Source: Halieaceae bacterium UBA3479 (GTDB taxonomy: Bacteria; Pseudomonadota; Gammaproteobacteria; Pseudomonadales; Halieaceae). Taken from it: a stretch of 22,966 bases of DNA. The stretch lies in contig DFQW01000197.1 in NCBI GenBank assembly GCA_002377985.1, positions 1 to 22,966 on the forward strand, written 5' to 3'. Position numbers and translations under genes: made by a program. Below, piece by piece: positions 7,958 to 15,268 of the stretch. The notes beneath the pieces were generated by a model that was given only the letters and a program-made list of their open reading frames with translations, was not told the origin of the DNA and did not search any database. Positions within the stretch are counted from its first letter, which is position 1. Each line of letters begins with the position of its first letter.

Positions 7958-8862
7958 TGAAAATAGGTATTCTGTCCCAGAACCCCAAGCTGTACAGCAC
8001 TGCGCGATTGCTGGAAGAGGCCGTTGCCTCCGGACATGAGTGCCGGGTTATCGATACGCTCAAGTGCTATATGGACATCAGTTCGGCAAAGCCGGCGATC
8101 TGGTATCGAGGCAACCAGCTTGAGCATCTTGACGCAATTATTCCTCGCATCGGCGCTTCTGTTACCAACTACGGCACCGCCGTTATTCGCCAATTTGAAA
8201 TGATGGATACCTATGCACTGGTTGGGTCGATTCCCCTAGGGCGATCCCGATCAAAATTGCGTGCACTGCAATTGCTCTCCAAGAAAGGACTGGGCATGCC
8301 AGCGACCGGCTTCGCCCACGATATTTCCAATACCCGACAGCTGATCAAACTGGTAGGCGGCGCGCCTGTTGTCGTGAAGTTGCTTGAGGGCACGCAGGGC
8401 CGGGGCGTCGTGCTGGCGGAAACCACAAAAGCCGCCGAGTCTGTCATCGAGGCATTCAAAGAGCTGGGAGCTGACTTCCTGGTACAGGAGTTCATCAAGG
8501 AGGCCGGCGGTTCGGACGTGCGCTGCTTTGTCATCGGCAACCGGGTCGTCGCAGCGATGGAGCGAACCTCGGCGGCGGGGGAATTTCGCTCAAACCTGCA
8601 TCGGGGTGGCAGTGCCAAACTCACCAAACTCAGTACCCTGGAACGACGCACCGCGATCAAGGCGGCACAGACAATGGGGCTAAATGTAGCCGGCGTAGAC
8701 ATTTTGCGCTCAGATCGTGGCCCGCTGGTCATGGAAGTCAACTCTTCTCCCGGGCTCAAGGGAATTGAAGAAGCAACCGGCGTCAATGTCGCGGGGAAGA
8801 TCATCAAATTCATCGAATCGCACGTCCATACCGGAAAATCTCAGCGTCGCATCAAGGGGTAG
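7957..8862 (+). CDS. rimK: Ribosomal protein S6 glutamate ligase, ATP-grasp family
   Basis: RimK adds glutamates to the C-terminus of ribosomal protein S6 using ATP; in E. coli it can also make free poly-alpha-glutamate. The 301 residues align with E. coli RimK (300) almost throughout: Met-Lys-Ile-x-Ile-Leu-Ser at the start, Pro-Arg-Ile-Gly near 63, Arg-Gln-Phe-Glu-Met near 79, the ATP-grasp loop Val-Val-Lys-Leu-x-Glu-Gly-Thr-Gln-Gly with Lys141, Phe-Arg-Ser-Asn-Leu-His-Arg-Gly-Gly at 210-218, and Asp248, Glu260 and Asn262 as Mg ligands in Val-Asp-Ile-Leu and Met-Glu-Val-Asn. Nothing essential is missing. It is translationally coupled to rimB and followed after 4 nt by the M14 hydrolase gene. 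The likely substrate, S6, is encoded in this window at 18868-19320. Confidence 0.95.
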   Translation: MKIGILSQNPKLYSTARLLEEAVASGHECRVIDTLKCYMDISSAKPAIWYRGNQLEHLDAIIPRIGASVTNYGTAVIRQFEMMDTYALVGSIPLGRSRSKLRALQLLSKKGLGMPATGFAHDISNTRQLIKLVGGAPVVVKLLEGTQGRGVVLAETTKAAESVIEAFKELGADFLVQEFIKEAGGSDVRCFVIGNRVVAAMERTSAAGEFRSNLHRGGSAKLTKLSTLERRTAIKAAQTMGLNVAGVDILRSDRGPLVMEVNSSPGLKGIEEATGVNVAGKIIKFIESHVHTGKSQRRIKG

Positions 8863-8866
8863 CGGC

Positions 8867-9946
8867 ATGATGGGTACCAGCACTGGCGTCACAAAATTAG
8901 CGACGCACTTCAAGATTGGCGGCGCCGTCATCGCTCCGGGTGAGGCAAAAACTGTCGAAATCCCGGTTGCCCCGACCTACGCGCACGATGATTTAGCCAT
9001 TTCAGTTCATGTTATCCACGGCAAACGCGCGGGACCTGCCCTTTTTGTGTGCGCAGCGATTCATGGCGACGAGATCAACGGCATCGAAATTATTCGTCGT
9101 CTTATCAAGCGCATTGATGTGCGCAAGCTGCGCGGTACGCTACTGGCGATACCCATTGTGAACGTCTACGGCGTGATTTCTCACTCACGCTATTTGCCGG
9201 ACGGACGGGACCTGAACCGAAGCTTTCCGGGCTCAGCCACCGGGTCGCTCACGGGGCGGGTCGCTCATACATTTATGCAGGAGATCGTTGCCAATTGCAC
9301 CCATGGCATCGATTTACACACCGGCGGCAGGCATCGCAGCAACTTTCCACAAATCCGAGCGGAGCTTAGTGATCCCAGTGTGCGCGCCATGACCGAAGCG
9401 TTTGGTGCGCCGCTGGTCATTAATTCGGCGGTGCGTGACGGTTCCCTGCGGCAATGTGCGACCGAGCTCGGGGTGCCGGTCATCCTCTATGAGAGTTGTG
9501 AGGCCCTGCGCTTTGATGAGGTCCATATTCGCGCCGGTGTAAAGGGTGTGGTCAACGTCATGCGCCATTTGGGCATGTTGCGAAAAAGCCGCGCCAAACA
9601 GCGGCATGCAACGATCTTTAGCCGGCAGACACAGTGGCTAAGAGCCCCCGCCAGCGGCATTCACCGTATGCTTGTGCCATTGGGCGCTCAGGTCAGCGAA
9701 GATCAGGTGATCGGCCTGATAGCCGACCCATTGGGCATTGAGGAAACCGAGGTCAGGGCGCCGGTAGCCGGCGTCATTATCGGGCGATCCAACCTGCCAC
9801 TAGTCTATGCGGGAGACGCCCTGTTCCACATTGCCGATATGCACGAAGAGGCCGTGTTTGAGGTCGAATCATTCCACGAGCAATTAATGCCGTCAGACTA
9901 TCAGCCTGCGGAGGACGACCCCAGCAGCGCACCCATCGCGCTCTGA
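8867..9946 (+). CDS. M14-family zinc hydrolase, succinylglutamate desuccinylase/aspartoacylase type
   Basis: The start is the ATG at 8867, preceded by AAGGGG at the end of rimK; the frame is open further upstream but overlaps rimK. The 359-residue protein has the AstE/AspA zinc site: His66 and Glu69 in His-Gly-Asp-Glu, and His151 in Asp-Leu-His-Thr-Gly. It also has Gly-Arg-Asp-Leu-Asn-Arg-Ser-Phe-Pro-Gly (113-122) for substrate binding and Glu209 in Leu-Tyr-Glu-Ser as the probable catalytic acid. A C-terminal barrel-like domain (about 255-330) contains Ala-Pro-Ala-Ser-Gly and Ala-Pro-Val-Ala-Gly-Val. The family cuts amide bonds on small N-acyl amino acids or gamma-glutamyl-type compounds. There are no arginine-catabolism genes nearby, so AstE itself is unlikely. 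Its place directly after rimB-rimK suggests it removes or recycles what RimK makes; that is inference. Confidence 0.85.
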   Translation: MMGTSTGVTKLATHFKIGGAVIAPGEAKTVEIPVAPTYAHDDLAISVHVIHGKRAGPALFVCAAIHGDEINGIEIIRRLIKRIDVRKLRGTLLAIPIVNVYGVISHSRYLPDGRDLNRSFPGSATGSLTGRVAHTFMQEIVANCTHGIDLHTGGRHRSNFPQIRAELSDPSVRAMTEAFGAPLVINSAVRDGSLRQCATELGVPVILYESCEALRFDEVHIRAGVKGVVNVMRHLGMLRKSRAKQRHATIFSRQTQWLRAPASGIHRMLVPLGAQVSEDQVIGLIADPLGIEETEVRAPVAGVIIGRSNLPLVYAGDALFHIADMHEEAVFEVESFHEQLMPSDYQPAEDDPSSAPIAL

Positions 9947-10131
9947 GCGATCTGCGCTCACGCTGTCGCAAAAGCGAAAATCATCAACAGCCATGACGCA
10001 TGGGATGGGAAATCCTCAGCGATTGGATAGAATATGCGCGGCGGCTGGAGTGCCCAGCGGGGTCGTGAGTGGGGGCCACCGCACCGCACCCTAGGATATT
10101 TTTACCCCAAACAGACGAGGACAAGCCGGTA

Positions 10132-10311
10132 ATGACGAAGAAGTTCATGACCTTCAGGCACTGGAAAACCGATGAGGTTAAAACCATTGAATTCCGGGAG
10201 GCAGATGTACCCGTGAACCCAGGGAGTGAGCGGCTTGTTGTCTGGAACGAAACCGAGCAAAAGCTGGAAGACGTCATCAAGTCCACCATCGTAGAGATCC
10301 GAGAGGAATAG
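10132..10311 (+). CDS. Small conserved-looking protein of unknown function
   Basis: This 59-residue, highly charged soluble protein has no signal peptide, membrane segment or cysteine. It starts Met-Thr-Lys-Lys-Phe-Met-Thr-Phe-Arg-His-Trp and has a Pro-Val-Asn-Pro-Gly-Ser-Glu-Arg-Leu-Val-Val-Trp centre and an acidic Glu-Ile-Arg-Glu-Glu end. AGGA lies ten bases before the chosen ATG; a second ATG at 10147 is an alternative start. It stands alone between the M14 gene (185 bp upstream) and ettA (134 bp downstream), both on the same strand. I do not recognise a family. The sequence looks like a compact alpha/beta domain rather than random translation. Confidence 0.6.
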   Translation: MTKKFMTFRHWKTDEVKTIEFREADVPVNPGSERLVVWNETEQKLEDVIKSTIVEIREE

Positions 10312-10445
10312 CGGGTCAAATCTCCGCGATAGGCATTAGGTGCGGAGGTCCTTCATTCAGTACACTCGCCTGCCATGGCGACCTCACCAAGCCCGGGGAG
10401 AACACTTTTGACACCCCGTAGACAGCGATTTTAGGGAGACAGATC

Positions 10446-12110
10446 GTGGCGCAATACGTATACACCATGAACCGCGTGGGAAAGATTGTCCCCCCGAAAA
10501 AAGAAATTCTGAAAGATATCTCCCTGTCGTTTTTTCCCGGCGCAAAAATAGGTGTGCTCGGCCTGAACGGTGCCGGCAAGTCCACCCTGCTGAAAATCAT
10601 GGCCGGGATCGACACAGATATTCTGGGCGAGGCGCGCCCCCAGCCAGATATCAAGATAGGTTATCTGGCGCAGGAACCGCAGCTCAATCCTGATAAAACC
10701 GTGCGAGGCAATGTAGAGGAAGGCGTGCAGGACGCCATTGACGCGCTGGCGGGGCTCGAAAAAATCTACGCCGACTACGCAGAACCCGACGCCGATTTTG
10801 ATGCGCTGGCCAAGGAGCAGGCTCGCCTGGAGGACATTATTCAGGCCAAGGACGCGCATAATCTCGATACCCGGCTTGAAATCGCCGCCAACGCACTGCG
10901 ACTTCCCCCTTGGGATGCCAATGTCGACACCCTCTCGGGTGGGGAAAAACGCCGCGTTGCGCTGGCGCGTCTGTTGCTCTCAGAACCCGATATGCTGCTG
11001 TTGGACGAGCCCACCAACCACCTTGATGCCGAGTCTGTCGCCTGGCTGGAGCACTTTCTCGAAGATTTTCCGGGCACAGTTGTGGCGATAACCCACGACC
11101 GATACTTCCTCGACAATGCCGCTGGCTGGATATTAGAGCTCGACCGCGGTCGCGGCATCCCCTACGAGGGCAACTACTCCACCTGGCTGGAAACCAAGGA
11201 AAAAAGACTCGAGCAAGAGCAGCGCCAGGAGGCGTCGCATCAGAAAGCCATCAAGGCCGAACTGGAGTGGGTGCGCTCCAACCCCAAAGGCCGCCAGGCA
11301 AAGAACAAGGCCAGATTACAGCGCTTTGAGGAGCTCAACTCTCAGGAATTTCAGACCCGCAACGAGACCAACGAGATTTACATCCCCCCCGGTGCCCGCC
11401 TGGGAGACAAGGTCATTGAGGTCAGCGGTCTGCGCAAAACCTTTGGTGACAGACTGTTGTTTGAGGACGTCAGTTTTGTCGTGCCGAAAGGCAGTATCGT
11501 CGGGATCATCGGCGCCAATGGCATGGGGAAGTCCACGTTATTTCGCATATTGATGGGCCTCGAGACGCCGGATGGAGGAGAAGTTATCGTCGGCGAAACC
11601 GTCGAGCTGGGTTACGTTGATCAGTCCCGGGATGATCTCGACGGCAGCAAAACCGTATGGGAGGAAGTGTCAGACAGTCTCGATATCATCCGCATTGGTA
11701 GCTACGAGATACCCTCCCGAAGCTACGTGGGTCGATTTAATTTCAAGGGATCTGACCAGCAGAAGTTTGTCAAGGATCTGTCGGGGGGCGAGCGCAATCG
11801 GCTGCATCTGGCGAAGCTGTTGAAGCAAGGTGCCAATGTCTTGTTATTGGACGAGCCCACCAATGACCTTGATGTTGAGACACTGCGCGCACTGGAAGAG
11901 GCCTTGTTGGCATTTCCGGGCTCTGCGCTGGTGATTTCCCACGACCGCTGGTTTCTTGACCGCATTGCCACACATATTCTCGCCTACGAAGATGACGGCA
12001 ACGTCGTCTTCCACGAGGGTAATTACACCGACTACGAAGAGGACCGAAAGCAGCGCATGGGCGCTGCCGCCGCGGTGCCCAGCCGGGTCAAACATCGCAA
12101 GCTCAAATAG
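10446..12110 (+). CDS. ettA: Energy-dependent translational throttle protein EttA (ABC-F ATPase)
   Basis: EttA binds the ribosomal E site and, depending on ATP/ADP ratio, gates entry into elongation. The 554 residues match E. coli EttA in length and start (Met-Ala-Gln-x-Val-Tyr-Thr-Met), which fixes the GTG start; GGGAG lies upstream. The first ATPase domain has Walker A Gly-Leu-Asn-Gly-Ala-Gly-Lys-Ser-Thr at 39-47 and a Leu-Ser-Gly-Gly-Glu signature. The linker (about 240-320), rich in Glu, Lys and Arg, is the P-site tRNA interaction motif. The second ATPase domain has Gly-Ala-Asn-Gly-Met-Gly-Lys-Ser-Thr and a further Leu-Ser-Gly-Gly-Glu. Both Walker B segments read Leu-Leu-Leu-Asp-Glu-Pro-Thr-Asn. 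There are no membrane segments. It converges on radA. Confidence 0.96.
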   Translation: MAQYVYTMNRVGKIVPPKKEILKDISLSFFPGAKIGVLGLNGAGKSTLLKIMAGIDTDILGEARPQPDIKIGYLAQEPQLNPDKTVRGNVEEGVQDAIDALAGLEKIYADYAEPDADFDALAKEQARLEDIIQAKDAHNLDTRLEIAANALRLPPWDANVDTLSGGEKRRVALARLLLSEPDMLLLDEPTNHLDAESVAWLEHFLEDFPGTVVAITHDRYFLDNAAGWILELDRGRGIPYEGNYSTWLETKEKRLEQEQRQEASHQKAIKAELEWVRSNPKGRQAKNKARLQRFEELNSQEFQTRNETNEIYIPPGARLGDKVIEVSGLRKTFGDRLLFEDVSFVVPKGSIVGIIGANGMGKSTLFRILMGLETPDGGEVIVGETVELGYVDQSRDDLDGSKTVWEEVSDSLDIIRIGSYEIPSRSYVGRFNFKGSDQQKFVKDLSGGERNRLHLAKLLKQGANVLLLDEPTNDLDVETLRALEEALLAFPGSALVISHDRWFLDRIATHILAYEDDGNVVFHEGNYTDYEEDRKQRMGAAAAVPSRVKHRKLK

Positions 12111-12129
12111 TGCCGATCGGCGTGCCGTC

Positions 12130-12162
12130 TCGCTTGCAAGGTTCCATAGCGGTGCAAAGCGA
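12130..12162. repeat. Inverted repeat between convergent ettA and radA
   Basis: TCGCTTGCA (12130-12138) and TGCAAAGCGA (12153-12162) are reverse complements apart from one extra A, giving a 9-bp stem with a bulged base and a 14-nt loop. It occupies most of the 54-bp gap between the two stops. There is no T-run on either side, so it is not a classic intrinsic terminator, but its position suits a bidirectional stop or mRNA 3'-end stabiliser. Confidence 0.45.
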
Positions 12163-12164
12163 TG

Positions 12165-13544
12165 TCAGGAGCATGCGTCCAGCGCCTCTGACAATCGCGC
12201 GACAGGAATCACCTTGAGGTTGGGAATGGGCTTTTTGGGTGCATTGGACTTGGGCACGATCGCCACCTTGAACCCGTGCTTGGCAGCTTCCGCCAGCCGC
12301 TCCTGACCGCTGGCTACAGGCCGAATCTCGCCGGAGAGTCCCACCTCACCAAATACCACCCAGTCCCGCGGCAATGTGCGGTTACGCAGACTTGATACGA
12401 CCGCCAACAGCAGGGCCAGATCCGCCGAAGTCTCCATCACGCGGACGCCGCCGACCACATTGGCGAAGACGTCCTGATCACCCACATGAATCCCACCGTG
12501 GCGATGAAGCACTGCAAGAAGCATGGCCAACCGATTCTGCTCAAAGCCGACCGTGACTCTTCTTGGATTGCCCAGAGAGCTGTCATCCACCAAGGCCTGA
12601 ATCTCGACCAACAGCGGGCGGGTGCCCTCCCAAACCACAACCACGGTCGTACCCGGGGCACTGTGCTCAGAACGATCGAGAAAAATAGCCGAGGGGTTGG
12701 ATACCTCTTTAAGACCGACATCGGTCATGGCGAAAATACCCAGCTCGTTAACCGCGCCAAAACGGTTTTTCTGGCCCCTGAGGGTGCGGTAACGAGAGTC
12801 ATGGTCGCCCTCGAGCAAGATTGAGCAATCAATCATGTGCTCGAGCACCTTGGGGCCCGCCAGGCTGCCATCTTTGGTGACATGGCCCACAAGGATCAGC
12901 ACAGTGCCCGTTTGTTTCGCGTAACGCGTGAGCTGGGCGGCGCAATCTCGCACCTGAGAGACGCTACCCGGCGCGGACGTCAGGGTCTCGCTGTGCACAA
13001 CCTGAATCGAATCCACCACCAGTATCGTAGGTTTAAGCGCCTCGGCAGAGGCAAGAATGACATCCACATCGGTCTCGGCGAGCAACTGCAGTTGATCAGA
13101 GGGCAAGCCCAGTCGCTTCGCCCGCATCGCGATTTGCTCTGGCGATTCCTCCCCGGTGACGTAAAGCGCCGCATGCCGGCTCGCCAGGCGACAGAGGGTT
13201 TGCAGCAGCAATGTGCTCTTGCCGGCGCCAGGATGCCCACCGATCAGAATACTGGATCCGGGAACAAGGCCCCCGCCCAACACGCGATCAAACTCTGCAA
13301 AGCCTGATTCCAGCCGCGGCAAGTCGATCACCGCCACGTCTGCCAATTTCTGTACCGCCGATGTGGTCCCGGCAAAACCGGCGCGACGCGCACTGCGGCC
13401 ACCTGCCGCAGTTTTCCCGGCTGGGGCACTCAAACGGATTTCCGAGAGGGTATTCCAGGCGTGGCACTCGCCACACTGGCCCTGCCACTTCGGATAGTCT
13501 GCCCCACAATCGTTACAGACAAACGCTGTTTTTGCCTTGGCCAC
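12165..13544 (-). CDS. radA: DNA repair protein RadA
   Basis: RadA is a DnaB-like hexameric helicase that drives branch migration in homologous recombination. The 459 residues show the N-terminal zinc finger (Cys10, Cys13, Cys24, Cys27), Walker A Gly-His-Pro-Gly-Ala-Gly-Lys-Ser-Thr at 103-111, Walker B Leu-Val-Val-Asp-Ser near 175-179, the RadA-specific Lys-Asn-Arg-Phe-Gly at 259-263, and a C-terminal Lon-protease-like domain (about 280-459) with Gly-Glu-Val-Gly-Leu-Ser-Gly-Glu-Ile-Arg. The start is GTG with GGAG six to seven bases upstream. It is divergent from the DnaT-repeat gene, with an 88-bp gap. Confidence 0.96.
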   Translation of the reverse strand: MAKAKTAFVCNDCGADYPKWQGQCGECHAWNTLSEIRLSAPAGKTAAGGRSARRAGFAGTTSAVQKLADVAVIDLPRLESGFAEFDRVLGGGLVPGSSILIGGHPGAGKSTLLLQTLCRLASRHAALYVTGEESPEQIAMRAKRLGLPSDQLQLLAETDVDVILASAEALKPTILVVDSIQVVHSETLTSAPGSVSQVRDCAAQLTRYAKQTGTVLILVGHVTKDGSLAGPKVLEHMIDCSILLEGDHDSRYRTLRGQKNRFGAVNELGIFAMTDVGLKEVSNPSAIFLDRSEHSAPGTTVVVVWEGTRPLLVEIQALVDDSSLGNPRRVTVGFEQNRLAMLLAVLHRHGGIHVGDQDVFANVVGGVRVMETSADLALLLAVVSSLRNRTLPRDWVVFGEVGLSGEIRPVASGQERLAEAAKHGFKVAIVPKSNAPKKPIPNLKVIPVARLSEALDACS

Positions 13545-13632
13545 GCGAAACTCCAGAGAACCTGATCGTAGAGGCTGTATTCACTCAGGTAAGCCGGTAT
13601 CCTATCAGACCGTTCACTCCCTAACGCATCCA

Positions 13633-14688
13633 ATGCAACCCGGTTCCCTCATTCCCGATCGCCAACTGACCTTCTCCCCCGAACTGGCTGCGACCATTGG
13701 CCTGGAGGAGGCTGTCCTGCTTCAGGAAATCGGTGGGCTATTGAAAGACCGCACCGGTTGGACGGCGGTCAATTTGCAGCAGCTACAAGCGCAGCTGCCG
13801 TTTTGGTCAACAACGCAAATTGGCGAGCTCATCAAAAAATTGACGGAGCTGGGAATCCTCGCGTCAGCGCACCACCCGGACCCGCAAATGCTCATGCTGG
13901 CTATCGCCTCTCCTGAGCGCACTGACCGCAGTGCCAACACACCGGATCGCCCACACCATGCCGTCACCACACCCTGGATACCGGATCGCGCATTGATAGA
14001 TCTGCTCATTCTGAACCACGGTATGACCGACGCGTTTATCGATGAAGCGAGGCAAAGCTTTATTCCGGACGCAAACAGAGAGATCGAAACCCAGTTCAGA
14101 CAACACGTGCTCTCGCAATGGCGTACCCGGCAAACACAACAGAATACCTTCGAAATCAGTCCGGCAGCGCCCTTTGGCAAGGACTGGGTGCCGAGCCAGG
14201 ACGCCCTTGAAATTTTGACCCAAGCCGGCATCGATGCGGCGTTTGCCAACGCTGTCAGGGCGGAGTTCGTATTATATTGGAGTGAACGCGGTGGCGCCCC
14301 CAAAGAGATCAATAGCCGATTCGTAGAGCACGTGAGACGCCGCTGGCTCAGACATACGAGCCAGATGCAGCACAGCACGGAACCCACTCGTATTCCCCGC
14401 AATTGGCAACCCGATCCGGCGGTCTACGACACCCTGCGCCTGGCGGGTATCGACGAGGCATCGGCTCGGGCCTTATTGCCCGAGTTCATCATGTATTGGT
14501 TGGACAGCAACGAGGTTCATACCTCTTGGAACAGTAAATTTTTGCAACACGTAAAGCGCCAGTGCCGGGCGGACAATGAGGGAGATCAGCATGGTGGAGA
14601 ACAAGGACGCGGCAACGCTGGCACGAGCTATCGTTCAAAAGACCGAAGTCTCAGCGACGACCTCACCGACACCAGCTGGGCCAGCTGA
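13633..14688 (+). CDS. Replication protein with winged-helix-like N-terminus and three DnaT-like repeats (DopC-like?)
   Basis: The frame is open from 13537, but the first 32 codons overlap the radA start and look random; I choose the ATG at 13633, giving 351 residues and Met-Gln-Pro-Gly-Ser-Leu-Ile-Pro. No Shine-Dalgarno sequence is visible. Residues about 5-90 resemble the winged-helix start of phage O/DnaD-type replication proteins (Ile-Gly-Leu-Glu-Glu-Ala-Val-Leu-Leu-Gln, then Leu-Pro-Phe-Trp-Ser, then Leu-Thr-Glu-Leu-Gly-Ile-Leu). Three copies of a DnaT DNA-binding-like module follow, at about 115-167, 185-241 and 258-311, each beginning with Trp-x-Pro and ending in a basic His-Val helix. 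The last 40 residues are polar and disordered-looking. E. coli DnaT has one such module. With the lambda P-like gene that overlaps it, it recalls the domesticated lambda O/P pair named dopC/dopE. The function is inferred from context. Confidence 0.75.
   Translation: MQPGSLIPDRQLTFSPELAATIGLEEAVLLQEIGGLLKDRTGWTAVNLQQLQAQLPFWSTTQIGELIKKLTELGILASAHHPDPQMLMLAIASPERTDRSANTPDRPHHAVTTPWIPDRALIDLLILNHGMTDAFIDEARQSFIPDANREIETQFRQHVLSQWRTRQTQQNTFEISPAAPFGKDWVPSQDALEILTQAGIDAAFANAVRAEFVLYWSERGGAPKEINSRFVEHVRRRWLRHTSQMQHSTEPTRIPRNWQPDPAVYDTLRLAGIDEASARALLPEFIMYWLDSNEVHTSWNSKFLQHVKRQCRADNEGDQHGGEQGRGNAGTSYRSKDRSLSDDLTDTSWAS
13975..14565 (+). repeat. Three tandem DnaT-like protein modules
   Basis: The modules are at 13975-14133, 14185-14355 and 14404-14565. 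Shared positions are Trp-x-Pro-x-x-x-x-x-x-x-Leu at the start, Gly-Ile or Gly-Met eleven to fourteen residues later, a central Phe followed by a Tyr-Trp in modules 2 and 3 (Glu-Phe-Val-Leu-Tyr-Trp, Glu-Phe-Ile-Met-Tyr-Trp), and a closing Phe-x-x-His-Val with basic residues. Module 1 has diverged most and lacks the Tyr-Trp. The similarity is at protein level; the DNA copies are not close repeats. Confidence 0.65.
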
Positions 14689-15268
14689 TAAGCCAACCCA
14701 ACCGGAGGCGCAAACGGTTGAGACAATCAATCAGGTCTTTGCGCTCTTTCGCCTCAACTATCACAACCAGTATTACGCAGCCTGGAGCGACGCCGAGCAG
14801 GTAAAGCAGGTCAAGCGGCTGTGGCTGGAGGCTTTGGCTTCTTACCCTACCGCCGTGATTCTCCGGGCCGCGCAGCACGCTATCGAAAACAGTGACTATC
14901 TGCCCACGCTCAACAAAATGATCGATGCCTGCCGGTTTTGCCTCACCGATCTTGGGTTGCCTACACCTTACGACGCCTACCGGGAGGCTTGCCTTGCGCC
15001 ATCACCAAAAGTGGAAGCGCCGTGGCAGCACCCGGCCGTCTATCTGGCCGGTCGCGACAGCGACTGGTTTTTCCTGGCGACTGAGCCCGAGGCCAAAACC
15101 TGGCCCGTGTACAGAGAACACTACGAACGCTGGGCCAGTCGCGCGGCACAGGGAGAGGTCCTGCGGGGCCCTGACCGAATCGCGATAGCGGCACCCGATA
15201 CTTCCCTGCCCAGCACTGAAGAGCAAACGAGCCATTTGGCACGGCTCAGAAAAGAGGTGGGTCTCTAA
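14591..15268 (+). CDS. Lambda P-like replicative helicase loader (DopE-like)
   Basis: The ATG at 14591 is chosen over 14576 because GGGAG lies just upstream; the product is 225 residues. A polar, Thr/Pro-rich tail (1-40) leads into a helical domain that lines up with phage lambda P: Glu-Thr-Ile-Asn-Gln-Val-Phe, then Gln-Val-Lys-x-x-Lys-Arg-Leu-Trp-Leu-Glu-Ala-Leu, then Asp-Tyr-Leu-Pro-Thr-Leu-x-Lys-Met-Ile-Asp-Ala-Cys (lambda P has Phe-Leu-Pro-Ser-Pro-Gly-Gln-Phe-Val-Ala-Trp-Cys). Further on, Asp-Ser-Asp-Trp-Phe-Phe-Leu-Ala-Thr matches the lambda P Ala-His-Tyr-Trp-Leu-Val-Thr segment, and Leu-Ala-Arg-Leu-Arg-Lys-Glu-Val-Gly-Leu matches the P C-terminus. Lambda P delivers DnaB to the origin. 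Here the gene sits about 420 bp from dnaB, so a chromosomal helicase loader is likely. It overlaps the upstream gene by 98 nt. Confidence 0.75.
   Translation: MVENKDAATLARAIVQKTEVSATTSPTPAGPADKPTQPEAQTVETINQVFALFRLNYHNQYYAAWSDAEQVKQVKRLWLEALASYPTAVILRAAQHAIENSDYLPTLNKMIDACRFCLTDLGLPTPYDAYREACLAPSPKVEAPWQHPAVYLAGRDSDWFFLATEPEAKTWPVYREHYERWASRAAQGEVLRGPDRIAIAAPDTSLPSTEEQTSHLARLRKEVGL

Noticed and set aside
7630..8193. Minus-strand frame of 187 codons opposite rimB and rimK
   Set aside because: It covers the opposite strand of conserved rimB/rimK sequence and shows no family motif.
9984..10319. Minus-strand frame of 111 codons between the M14 gene and ettA
   Set aside because: It is antisense to the small plus-strand gene and has a Ser/Thr-rich shadow composition; the plus frame has a better start and composition.
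10408..10436. Perfect TTGACA upstream of ettA as a promoter
   Set aside because: No acceptable -10 lies at 15-18 bases, and the transcription start would fall almost on the start codon.
13722..14402. Minus-strand open frame of 226 codons opposite the DnaT-repeat gene
   Set aside because: Its Ser/Cys-rich composition is typical of antisense translation, and the plus strand encodes a coherent repeated domain.
13633..15268. Prophage remnant around the O/P-like pair
   Set aside because: There is no integrase, attachment repeat, structural or lysis gene nearby, and both flanks are housekeeping genes; a domesticated pair fits better.
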